From Blastocatellia bacterium AA13 (GTDB taxonomy: Bacteria > Acidobacteriota > Blastocatellia > UBA7656): a DNA stretch of 64,000 nucleotides. The position numbers and the translations under genes are program-made. Positions 56,562 to 64,000 of the stretch are shown piece after piece. The notes under the pieces are model-generated. The model saw only the letters and a program-made list of their open reading frames with translations. It was not told where the DNA came from and did no database searches. The stretch lies in the NCBI GenBank assembly GCA_003222245.1, contig QHVH01000014.1, forward strand, positions 124,001 to 188,000. Reading direction: 5' to 3'. Each line of letters opens with the position of its first letter. The stretch's first letter is position 1.

Positions 56562-58196
56562 ATGAGCGGCGTTATGCAGGGTGATGCTATCCTGAACCTG
56601 GATCGAGATGAGTCGCGGCGGGCGATGGTCAGCGAATCGCTCGAGCGTGAAGGATTTTCGATCGTCCAGGCGGCAACCGCCTCCGAAGCATTGCAATCCC
56701 TACTCTCAAACCAAATCCGTCTTATCCTTTTTAATTCCGATTTACCCGATCCAGGCGCGGAGGAGTTCGGCCGCAAGCTCAAGAGCGACACATCTACTTC
56801 ATCGATTCCGCTCTTGCGGCTCTCATACGCGGAACAAACAATCCTGACAGACGAGAAGCTCTCCAGCGCGGATGCATATCTGAACTGTCCCGCTGACATA
56901 GAAATTCTTACCGCCATAAAGATGTTTCTTCGCATTCGCGACGCGGAGGAAGGCCTTCGCAATAACGAGAGCTGTTTAAGGGCCTTATCCGAGGCCGGGC
57001 AGGAGGAGCAGCAACGAGGTCAAGCCGCGCCCCACACGGTACGGCTCTGGATTTCCCACGACGACGCAAGCAGCTTATCAAAGAGGCAATGGCTGGAACT
57101 CACCAATCTCAAGCCGGGGGATGAGATGGAGTGGGAGGGCGGCATTCATCCCGAAGACTACGAGCGCTGTGTCGAGATCTACGGTAACGCGGTCAAGAAA
57201 GCAGCCGGATTCGAGATGGAATACCGCCATCGTGAAGGCGACGGTCCGTATCGATGGCTCCGCGACGAAGGCATGCCTTCGCGCTTATCGAAAGGTCGAC
57301 TCACCGGCTACGTCGGATCGTGCGTCGATATAACCGATCGTAAGCAGATCGAAGCGGAGCGGGACAATCTGCGCGAGCAGGAGAGAGCCGCAATTGAAGA
57401 CTCCGAGACGGCCTGGCTCGCTAAGGATGAGTTCGTGAACGACCTCGCGCCCGAGCTGAGCGGGCCGCTCGAAGCAATACTCAGTTGGGCCAGACTTCTG
57501 AAATCTACTCCCGTTGACCAGGCAACGATGGATGAGGCTCTCGAAACGATCGAGAACAGCGCAAGGACTCAGTCCAGGTTAATCAAAGACAGGCTCGACG
57601 CGGCCCGGCTCGATCGAAGCAGTATTCGGTTCGACTGGAAGCCTGTCGATCTGTCGATTGTCATCGAGGCAGCTCTCGCAAATATACAGCCGGCGGCGGA
57701 GGCAAGAGGGATTGCGCTGTACCTATCGCCTGAATCATCCGCCGGGATAGTGGCGGGCGACGCCAATCGACTTCAACAAGTTGTCTGGATTCTCTTGACT
57801 AATGCCGTCAAATACAATCGGCCGGGCGGAAAGGTCGACGTTCTGTTGGAGAGAACGGAGGACCACGCGAGCATCGTAATCACCGACACCGGCAGAGGGA
57901 TTCGCCCGGAAGACCTGCCCTCGATCTTTGATCGGTTCTACCGCGGGGATGGCGCTACGGAATCGTATAAACAATCCTCTTGCAGAGAACTATTGCTTGC
58001 TCGAACACTGGTTGAGCTGCACGGGGGAACGATTCAGGCCAACAGCCCCGGAGAAGACCTCGGAGCTCAGTTCACGGTCATACTTCCTTTAGCAAGCGCT
58101 TCCGCTTCTTCAATAGGCACGGCTGTACATTCAGACGATCGCAAGCAAAGCGAAGTCGCTCCAAGCGATGAACGCGGCGACATGGTCTCGGCCTAA
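56562..58196 (+). CDS. Degenerate hybrid kinase-like protein (pseudokinase)
   Basis: A 544-residue protein built as receiver-like (about 8-125), PAS/PAC (about 150-275), HisKA-like (about 290-355) and HATPase-like (about 375-510). The receiver has Asn58 where the phospho-Asp should be (LILFN58SDLP). In the H-box the expected LSHELRTPL is LAPELSGPL, with Pro297 for His. The HATPase keeps the N-box (LLTNAVKY) and DTGRGI but its GLGLA box is replaced by SSCRELLLA. So it should neither accept nor transfer phosphate. The rest is well kept, so it probably has a scaffolding or competing role. A good promoter was not found. Confidence 0.88.
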   Translation: MSGVMQGDAILNLDRDESRRAMVSESLEREGFSIVQAATASEALQSLLSNQIRLILFNSDLPDPGAEEFGRKLKSDTSTSSIPLLRLSYAEQTILTDEKLSSADAYLNCPADIEILTAIKMFLRIRDAEEGLRNNESCLRALSEAGQEEQQRGQAAPHTVRLWISHDDASSLSKRQWLELTNLKPGDEMEWEGGIHPEDYERCVEIYGNAVKKAAGFEMEYRHREGDGPYRWLRDEGMPSRLSKGRLTGYVGSCVDITDRKQIEAERDNLREQERAAIEDSETAWLAKDEFVNDLAPELSGPLEAILSWARLLKSTPVDQATMDEALETIENSARTQSRLIKDRLDAARLDRSSIRFDWKPVDLSIVIEAALANIQPAAEARGIALYLSPESSAGIVAGDANRLQQVVWILLTNAVKYNRPGGKVDVLLERTEDHASIVITDTGRGIRPEDLPSIFDRFYRGDGATESYKQSSCRELLLARTLVELHGGTIQANSPGEDLGAQFTVILPLASASASSIGTAVHSDDRKQSEVAPSDERGDMVSA

Positions 58197-58578
58197 CACG
58201 GTTTCGCCGCGGCCTGACGCCTGCTGTCGTTTCTAGAGTCGATCGGCTCGGACCATCCGGAGGTCTTTCCGCGGATCTTTGCCTTTCCTTGATTACCTCT
58301 CCGGACACCCGACACCCCAACCCAGTCTCGCTGACACCTGACACTCCCTCCGACACTTACTCTAATCTGCATTACACGATATTCAGACTAATAGTGGTTC
58401 AGATCGCAGGGTGGATTCGAACCGATGGTGTATTTGTAACGTCCACTTAGCCTCTCCTTTTTAGAGACCGAGGATTATTTACCGAAAGTTCTTCGAAGTG
58501 TCATTGACAGGTATCTACTGAGTGACGTTGCTGTTAGAATGCGCCGGTCGGCGGGGCGGTTTTAGTTTGTTTTATCTG
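58197..58578. other. Intergenic region with short-period repeat
   Basis: Non-coding. It holds the GACACC repeat at 58301-58356 and a GGTTCGAATCC word on the minus strand near 58410-58425 that looks like a tRNA T-arm but does not fold into a tRNA. Confidence 0.4.
58301..58356. repeat. GACACC-type short-period repeat
   Basis: The plus strand carries GGACACCCGACACC, then GACACCTGACACT and CGACAC. Read on the minus strand these are the same words (GGGTGTCGGGTGTC, GTGTCAGGTGTCAG) as in the tract at 37511-37546. Confidence 0.6.
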
Positions 58579-58805
58579 TTCGAAGCTCCGACCTCACTCG
58601 AGCCAGGGAGTGAGTTTTCTGAGCACCGAGTTAGCCGAAGCCCCGCGCTTCTTTGCAGGATCCGTTCAAGTGCGGAACAAGTGGGAATACCGCGGCTAGT
58701 CGATAAAAGTGAACAGAGTCTGGTTGCGGCCCGCGGGATCGACAAGAGGCCGCGAACTTCGGTTGAAGTCAAACTCTGTTCTAAAAAAGGTCAGCTCCGT
58801 TCGAA
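58579..58805. ncRNA. Possible structured RNA element before the sigma54 activator gene
   Basis: Inverted repeats form a nested set: a closing stem TTCGAA + GACCT (58579-58584, 58590-58594) pairing with AGGTC + TTCGAA (58788-58792, 58800-58805); hairpin CACTC/GAGTG (58595-58612); hairpin GAAGC/GCTTC (58637-58651); and a long arm AACAGAGT/ACTCTGTT (58712-58719, 58773-58780) with inner TGCGGCC/GGCCGCG. Together this looks like a multibranch RNA of about 230 nt. I do not recognise an RNA family, and the strand cannot be decided from pairing. The overlapping 110-codon frame is not convincing. Confidence 0.4.
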
Positions 58806-58850
58806 CATTCTAACTTGTGAAAATAGGCGCTGCCTGTTTATAAGAGGTGC

Positions 58851-58879
58851 TTGACTTTGACCCATGCAGCACATAGAAT
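58851..58879 (+). promoter_or_regulatory. Sigma70-type promoter of the sigma54 activator gene
   Basis: TTGACT (58851-58856) and TAGAAT (58874-58879) with 17 nt between. Transcription would start near 58886, 70-80 nt before the start codon. The leader contains a tiny frame of nine codons (58927-58956) ending just before the gene. Confidence 0.75.
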
Positions 58880-58958
58880 CGCGGCACTTTAAGGGAACAG
58901 GCAAGAAAACGAAGTCTGATCAACTAATGCGTATCAGCAGGTCCTCACTGCTCTAAAC

Positions 58959-61949
58959 GTGACAATGGCGATCCGAAACCCTCTCGGCGGCAACCAGATC
59001 GACACTGCGGTTGCAGCCGGACAAACCGCTCTGAACAGCGGCCGCTATGAAGAGGCGGCGGACTATTTCAAATCCGCCCTTCGCATGGCGCCTCGCTCCT
59101 TGGAAGAGGAGGCGCTGATCAGGTGCCAGCTCAGCGAGGCGCTCGAGAAGCGCAGCTTAAATCGCGAGCAGCTAGACGTCGTCGCCCGCCTCGAAGATTC
59201 ATCCCAGCTCGATCGCCTCTCCGAAAGAACCCAGATGCTGGTGCTCATCCGCCTGGCCTGGGGGTATTCATTCACCAACGACGTTCCGCGCGCCATCGCT
59301 TTATTCAATCAGGCAATTCGCATTGCCCGCCGTCTCGAAGATCACGGCGGTTTGGGTGCGTGCTGTGTGGGGCTCGGCCGCGCCTACCGAGTCGTGTCTG
59401 AGGTTCGAATCGCGAGAGATCATTACACGTCCGCGCTCGAGCACTACAGAATTGTCGGGAATTGGAAAGAACTTGCCGAGTCCTATGTCAACATCGCGTA
59501 TGTTAACGCGAGGGAAGGCGAATACCAGAACGCGCTTAATTCGATCAATCAGGCAATCACAATAATAGGCAGCCGCGAAGAGCACGAATTGCTAGGCCGC
59601 GCGTACATGTATCTCGCCATCACTTACGACAATCTCGAAGCCACGGCCAAGACCGTTGAATCGTTCGAAAAGAGCCTTCATCACTTCCGCCTGGCCGGCA
59701 ATGATCTCTACCTCGCGATCAGCCAGAACAACTTTGCCGAAGCGCTGATGTGGATGGGTGACTGGCCTCGGGCCGAGCAGATGTTGAAGGCGGCCATTGT
59801 TGTTCTCGAGAAGTCTTCGAGCGTAGCGGTCGTCGGCGCAGCCTTCGACACATTGGGCCAGCTTTATGTTCGCCAGGGCCGCCTCGAAGAAGCCGAGCAG
59901 ATGACCGTGAAGTCGGTAGAAGTTCTTTCCTCTACCAAGAGCAGTAAATGGGCCGAATCAATTGCCCACACGACGATAGGAAGGATCTACCTGCTGCAAG
60001 GCAAATCGGCGGATGCGATCGCCTCCTTTCAAATGGCCATTGAGATGGGCGAGAAGATCGGCGATCAGCAGCATCTCGTCCCCAATGCTAAGCTCTGGCT
60101 CGCTCAGGCGCTGCTTGGAATCGGAAACGCGAGCGAGGCGCGGCGAATAGTCGAAAACGTCAGGTCCTATTTGCTGAAGTTTCCAAACTTGAAAATCTGG
60201 GGCTTCCTGATGAGGACTATCGCCCGCATCGAAGCCGCCTCGGGACAAACGGCGTCCGCCATACAGTCGCTTGGCCAGAGCTCTTCGATATACGAGGTTC
60301 GAGGCTACTGTTATGACCGCGCCGTTAATCGAATTGTTCACGCGAGATTGCTTGGAGAGCAGGGCAGGACGGCGCCGGCCATCAAGGAAACCGAGACCGC
60401 TTTGGCCGAATTCACCAGACTCGGGGCGGCGGTCGATCTGCGCGAGGCCCGTGAGCTGCTCGACGAGCTGCGGGGGAGAGACGGCGACTCCGCGCCTGCC
60501 GCTTCGGTCTCGGATTTCGGCTCGGCTCTGGACGGCTTCGTGGCGCGCCGAATGGTACAAGCGGCGGTTTCACGCGATCTGTTGCTCCACGAGCTTGCCG
60601 TGATCGCCTGCGATCTTGTGACCGCTCGGGCCGTGGTTATCGCCGATGGAAATTCGGAAAAGCCCAAAATCATCCTGTCCGTAGGCCTCTCCAGTGACGA
60701 GCTCTCATCGGAAGCCGAGAAGCTGGAGTCGCTGCAGCCCGATAAGTACGATCGCGAAGGCGTCTATCAATTTTCCGATAATCAACAGAGCCAGTTTCTG
60801 CTGCGCCTCGTTAATCCCCGGTATCCGCTGCTCGAAAAGGGCGATCTGATGATCAGGGCGCTTATTCAACTTGCCGAGCAGGGACTCGAAGTTCAATCGC
60901 TCAGGGGCAAGACTCGAAAGACGCAGGTGTTCAATCCGGCTCGCCTGCTTGCCGAAGTCGAATTGCCGGGATTCATATGCGCCAGCCGAGCGATAAGCCG
61001 CGTGCTCGAGCAAATTCACAAGATCAGCTCCTCCGATGTCACGGTTCTGATCACCGGCGAATCGGGAACCGGAAAGGAACTAATAGCCCGCGCGGTTCAT
61101 GCCAGCAGCTCGCGCCGATTCAATACGTTTCTGCCATTCAACTGCTCTTCGTCGCCTCGCGACATGATTGAAAGCCAGTTGTTCGGCTACAGGCGAGGCG
61201 CCTTCACCGGAGCCGTCTTCAATAATGAAGGCATCATCCGAACAGCGGAACGGGGCACGCTCTTCCTCGACGAGATGGGAGACTTGCCGCTCGACCTTCA
61301 GCCGAAGCTGCTGCGGTTCCTCCAGGAAGGCGAAATTCTCCCGATCGGCGAGAACCAGCCGCTTCACGTCGATGTTCGAGTGATAGCCGCTACGAACTCC
61401 GATCTCGAACGAGCGGTTGCCGAAGGCAAATTCCGCGAAGATCTCTTTCATCGCCTCAACGTGATCAGGATTCAGGTTCCTCCGCTTCGCGAACGACGCG
61501 AGGAGATACCTCCGCTAATCAATTACTACCTGAACCTCTATCAGGAGGAGATGGCGAAGAGCGAAATCAGAATGTCTGAAGAAGCGGTCGACCTTATGGT
61601 GGTTTACGATTGGCCGGGCAATGTTCGTCAACTCTGCAACGAGCTCCGGCGCATGGTGGCCTACAGCGATTCGGACAGCATCGTCGGCGTCGAGAGCCTG
61701 TCTCCTGAGATCGTTCGCATAAGCCGCGAGCTGCGATCCGTCACCGAGCCCGCTCATCGAACTGTTGAAGCAGCCGCGGAATCCTTCGGCGATTTGAGAC
61801 TATCCGATGCGGTAAACGAGCTCGAGCGACGGATGATCCAGGACGCGCTGCGCCGCTCCTCCGGGAACGTGGCGCAGGCGGCAAAAGAACTGGGCCTCTC
61901 GCGAAAGGGCCTCTATTTGAAGATGGATCGGTTGAAGTTCCGGATTTGA
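58959..61949 (+). CDS. TPR-GAF-sigma54 activator (AAA+, Fis-type HTH)
   Basis: A 996-residue transcription activator. Residues about 20-500 form TPR repeats (for example GRYEEAADYFKSALRMAP, GEYQNALNSINQAI), a protein-binding superhelix; about 530-650 a GAF-like domain; about 675-910 an AAA+ sigma54-contact domain with Walker A GESGTGKE (700-707), the sigma54-binding loop GAFTGA (747-752) and Walker B LFLDE (768-772); and the last 45 residues a Fis-type helix-turn-helix (RRSSGNVAQAAKELGLSRKG). TPR input suggests control by a partner protein rather than by a receiver. The GTG at 58959 and ATG at 58965 are both possible. Its target genes must have sigma54 promoters; none was found in this window. 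Confidence 0.93.
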   Translation: MTMAIRNPLGGNQIDTAVAAGQTALNSGRYEEAADYFKSALRMAPRSLEEEALIRCQLSEALEKRSLNREQLDVVARLEDSSQLDRLSERTQMLVLIRLAWGYSFTNDVPRAIALFNQAIRIARRLEDHGGLGACCVGLGRAYRVVSEVRIARDHYTSALEHYRIVGNWKELAESYVNIAYVNAREGEYQNALNSINQAITIIGSREEHELLGRAYMYLAITYDNLEATAKTVESFEKSLHHFRLAGNDLYLAISQNNFAEALMWMGDWPRAEQMLKAAIVVLEKSSSVAVVGAAFDTLGQLYVRQGRLEEAEQMTVKSVEVLSSTKSSKWAESIAHTTIGRIYLLQGKSADAIASFQMAIEMGEKIGDQQHLVPNAKLWLAQALLGIGNASEARRIVENVRSYLLKFPNLKIWGFLMRTIARIEAASGQTASAIQSLGQSSSIYEVRGYCYDRAVNRIVHARLLGEQGRTAPAIKETETALAEFTRLGAAVDLREARELLDELRGRDGDSAPAASVSDFGSALDGFVARRMVQAAVSRDLLLHELAVIACDLVTARAVVIADGNSEKPKIILSVGLSSDELSSEAEKLESLQPDKYDREGVYQFSDNQQSQFLLRLVNPRYPLLEKGDLMIRALIQLAEQGLEVQSLRGKTRKTQVFNPARLLAEVELPGFICASRAISRVLEQIHKISSSDVTVLITGESGTGKELIARAVHASSSRRFNTFLPFNCSSSPRDMIESQLFGYRRGAFTGAVFNNEGIIRTAERGTLFLDEMGDLPLDLQPKLLRFLQEGEILPIGENQPLHVDVRVIAATNSDLERAVAEGKFREDLFHRLNVIRIQVPPLRERREEIPPLINYYLNLYQEEMAKSEIRMSEEAVDLMVVYDWPGNVRQLCNELRRMVAYSDSDSIVGVESLSPEIVRISRELRSVTEPAHRTVEAAAESFGDLRLSDAVNELERRMIQDALRRSSGNVAQAAKELGLSRKGLYLKMDRLKFRI

Positions 61950-61993
61950 TCAATGCATCGACTAACACATCTGAAACGAAACGACCTATTACC

Positions 61994-62596
61994 TCAGCGC
62001 CTTCCCGTGTACAAAGAAAAGTAAATAGCACCCACTCCCGCCGCAACGATAAGCCAGAACACGCAGTGATGAACCAAAGCAGCGGCATGCGATAATTTTC
62101 GAGAGCGCTTTTCCAACTGTCGAAGCCTCGCTCGAAGGGCGGCGTTCGCGATGAACACACCATACGCCAGCGCCGCGAATGCCATAAATCTCAAGGGCCA
62201 CAGAAAAAATACCCACTGCATTTCAATCAGGAAGAGAAACGGCAGACCCAATCCGAGTAATATCGCAGCGTTCATACACAGCCCTGCAAAGTCGTCGCCG
62301 GTCAGCGGCACTTCGAGATTGCCCGCGCGTCCAGCCGCTTCGTGATCAAATACTATCGATGAACCGGTTGGGATTGAGTCCGCCCTGCGATCAGCGTCGT
62401 AGGCGCGTCTCGTTTCCGGGTCGGTCAGCACGTCTCGCGCTTCGTTCAACGCTTTCATCTCGTCTTCGTTGCCGCCTGCATCGGGATGTCCGGAGCGAGC
62501 GCGCTGTCTGTATTGCTTATCGATTTCGCTCTGAGCAGCGGTACTCGGTACGCCAAGGATTTCGTAGTAGTCTTTGCCTGAATCGAATTTCGCCAT
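61994..62596 (-). CDS. Membrane-anchored J-domain protein
   Basis: A 200-residue protein. Residues 9-72 are a J domain (KDYYEILGVPSTAAQSEIDK, with HPD in GHPDAGG), able to stimulate a DnaK ATPase. A linker follows, and then a membrane part with about four helices (MNAAILLGLGLPFLFLIEMQ, VFFLWPLRFMAFAALAYGVF, CVFWLIVAAGVGAIYFSLY), ending TGRR. It could recruit DnaK to the membrane. The ATG at 62596 has a GAGGT site upstream; the open frame reaches 62674 without similarity. Convergent with the activator gene. Confidence 0.85.
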   Translation of the reverse strand: MAKFDSGKDYYEILGVPSTAAQSEIDKQYRQRARSGHPDAGGNEDEMKALNEARDVLTDPETRRAYDADRRADSIPTGSSIVFDHEAAGRAGNLEVPLTGDDFAGLCMNAAILLGLGLPFLFLIEMQWVFFLWPLRFMAFAALAYGVFIANAALRARLRQLEKRSRKLSHAAALVHHCVFWLIVAAGVGAIYFSLYTGRR

Positions 62597-62927
62597 ACCT
62601 CGACCTGCTCGCGATGCGGTGTCTAAGCGTAGAGAAAACCTCCGGTCGCGGGCAAGCCCGCATCGATAATTCACGGCCGGCTATAATCTGAGCCGAATAG
62701 AAGAAGTCAATGAATCAATTGTCGCCCGCTCAAGTCCCTGACCCGCCATGCCGCCAATTTTCACAGGTTGGGCGGAGTCTACTCACGTTTTTTTCGCCAT
62801 GACGGCTCACTTTATTATCGCTGGCCATGATAGGCAGCCATTCTTGATGAACATCCAGTGTTACCGGAACTCAATCAGGTCTTAGTCTTGCAAGAGGCCC
62901 TATGTTCGCGCTATATCGGGAGTAGTT
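62597..62927. other. Intergenic region before the phosphoesterase gene
   Basis: 331 nt between divergent genes. I see no clear hairpin or promoter hexamers; the GGGAG site of the phosphoesterase gene is at its end. Confidence 0.35.
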
Positions 62928-64000
62928 ATGAAGAGAATTTCTATCATAGTCGCTGCATTGACTTTCCTGTTGCCGGGAATTTGGCCGGCGGCTGCAGCCG
63001 CTCCGACTGAGATCGTGCTGTATGCATCCGAGGCATCATTGAAGGCTGGAAACTGGACTGTAGTAGCGGACTCTTCCGCGGCGGGCGGAGCGCGTATCTG
63101 GAATCCCGATGCTGGCGCCGCAAAGCTCGCCAACCCGCTCGCTTTACCCGTCGATTATTTCGAAGTTCGATTCAACGCGGATGCGGGGACCGCCTATCGG
63201 TTGTGGATTCGCGGGAAGGCTCAGAACGATTCGCCTTTCAACGATTCGATCTTTGTACAATTTTCCGGCAGCGTGGATTCAAACGGAGCCGCGGTCTTTC
63301 GGATCGGTACGGACTCCGCGACAACGATTAATCTCGAAGACTGCCTCGGCTGCGGGCTCGCCGGATGGGGTTGGCAGGACAACGGCTGGGGCGCGGGTGT
63401 GCTCGGTCCCCTGATCTATTTTCAAGCGAGCGGCCCCCAGACAATAAGAGTACAAACTCGCGAGGACGGATTGTCCCTGGATCAGATCGTGCTCTCGCCG
63501 CAGGCCTATTTGAATACCTCTCCCGGCGCTCTCAAGAACGATTCGACGATCTTGCCAAAGACGGTTCCGGCCGGCGGCATGCCGCTCCTTGGTCACGTAA
63601 TATTCGTAGTTGAAGAGAACCATAGCTACGAGAACGTAGTTTCGAACACGGCGATGCCGTATCTGAACGCGCTTGCGAACCGCTATGGCCTGGCGATGAA
63701 CTATTACGCGAACGCCCATCCTTCGATAGGAAATTATTTCATGCTGACGACGGGAGCATTGATAACGAGCGACGATCAGTTTTCCGGCAGCGTGACCGTC
63801 GACAACATAGTCAGAGAGCTGAACGCAGCGGGCAAGACGTGGAAGGCATACTGCGAGAGCCTGCCCGCGGTCGGATACACCGGAGGCGACCAGTACCCTT
63901 ACATAAAGCATCACGACCCGTTTGCATATCTTTCCGATGTGACAGGAAATGCGTCGCAGGCTCAAAGTCTCGTGCCTTTTTCGCAATTCGCATCCGATCT
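62928..64000 (+). CDS. Exported phosphoesterase-family protein, cut by right edge
   Basis: The frame is open from 62928 to the end of the window (357 codons). A signal peptide (MKRISIIVAALTFLLPGIWP, then AAAAAP) is followed by a carbohydrate-binding-like beta domain (about 25-185) and the beginning of the phosphoesterase family domain with VIFVVEENHSYENV (about residue 224), the motif of acid phosphatase and phospholipase C-like enzymes that binds a metal through Glu and Asn. NAHPSIGNYFMLTTGALITS is the second block. The product should act outside the cytoplasm on phosphate esters. GGGAG lies 5 nt before the ATG. Confidence 0.85.
   Translation, partial: MKRISIIVAALTFLLPGIWPAAAAAPTEIVLYASEASLKAGNWTVVADSSAAGGARIWNPDAGAAKLANPLALPVDYFEVRFNADAGTAYRLWIRGKAQNDSPFNDSIFVQFSGSVDSNGAAVFRIGTDSATTINLEDCLGCGLAGWGWQDNGWGAGVLGPLIYFQASGPQTIRVQTREDGLSLDQIVLSPQAYLNTSPGALKNDSTILPKTVPAGGMPLLGHVIFVVEENHSYENVVSNTAMPYLNALANRYGLAMNYYANAHPSIGNYFMLTTGALITSDDQFSGSVTVDNIVRELNAAGKTWKAYCESLPAVGYTGGDQYPYIKHHDPFAYLSDVTGNASQAQSLVPFSQFASD

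Noticed and set aside
58405-58450. tRNA-like GGTTCGAATCC word on the minus strand
   Set aside because: The T-stem has only two matching pairs, no acceptor or D-arm can be formed, and the supposed anticodon arm is not paired. It is either chance or a very old fragment.
58522-58854. 110-codon frame over the structured element
   Set aside because: No ribosome-binding site, odd composition and no family features; the nested inverted repeats explain the region better.

Overview
The window comes from a GC-moderate bacterial chromosome, most probably an Acidobacteriota (Blastocatellia-like) species. The evidence is a 1,075-residue Oar-type TonB-dependent receptor with an N-terminal carboxypeptidase-regulatory domain, the general gene mix (S41 peptidase, exported beta-lactamase-fold hydrolase, GlsB and YggT proteins, many histidine kinases), and Gram-negative style signal peptides. 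Taxonomy is inferred from content only.

Layout. (1) 1-12,050 is a loose set of single genes: a hypothetical gene cut by the left edge, an exported S41 peptidase, tRNA-Cys and tRNA-Gly, a J-like/PilZ protein, an SRPBCC protein, a methyltransferase, a putative glycosyltransferase, a DUF1203 protein and the TonB-dependent receptor. (2) 12,190-35,620, all on the minus strand, is one uninterrupted translation block: str (rpsL-rpsG-fusA-tuf), S10 (rpsJ to rpsQ), spc (rplN to rpmJ, with secY, adk, map) and alpha (rpsM-rpsK-rpsD-rpoA-rplQ), followed by accB-accC. A good promoter lies 340 nt before rpsL. infA is missing from its common place between map and rpmJ. (3) 35,900-43,900 holds accessory genes: a serine hydrolase, an exported SRPBCC protein with a VOC protein, an N-terminally truncated M23 peptidase with an alpha/beta hydrolase, a cobalamin-binding protein, a CxxC protein, and an antitoxin gene joined to a PIN toxin that has lost its middle.

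(4) 44,030-54,720 is the most interesting region: a compact minus-strand gas-vesicle operon driven by a near-consensus promoter. The order is gvpF/L - gvpG - tandem ArsA/Get3-like ATPase - single-domain response regulator - gvpF/L - gvpA-family - gvpF/L - gvpK - gvpJ - gvpA - strong hairpin - GAF/PAS histidine kinase - REC/HisKA/HATPase/REC hybrid kinase. No gvpN or gvpC is seen. The ATPase has two P-loops and two CxxC motifs, like a Get3 dimer in one chain, so it could escort the hydrophobic GvpA subunits. Two-component proteins lie inside and at the end of the same operon, with overlapping or closely spaced genes, which suggests a gas-vesicle (or related protein-shell) system bound to its own signalling.

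(5) 54,800-64,000 continues with a 50-residue basic protein, a YggT protein, a GlsB/YeaQ protein, a kinase-like protein that has lost the phospho-accepting His and Asp, an RNA-like structured element, a 996-residue TPR-GAF-sigma54 activator with its own promoter, a membrane J-domain protein, and an exported phosphoesterase cut by the right edge. No CRISPR array, rRNA, integrase or transposase was seen.
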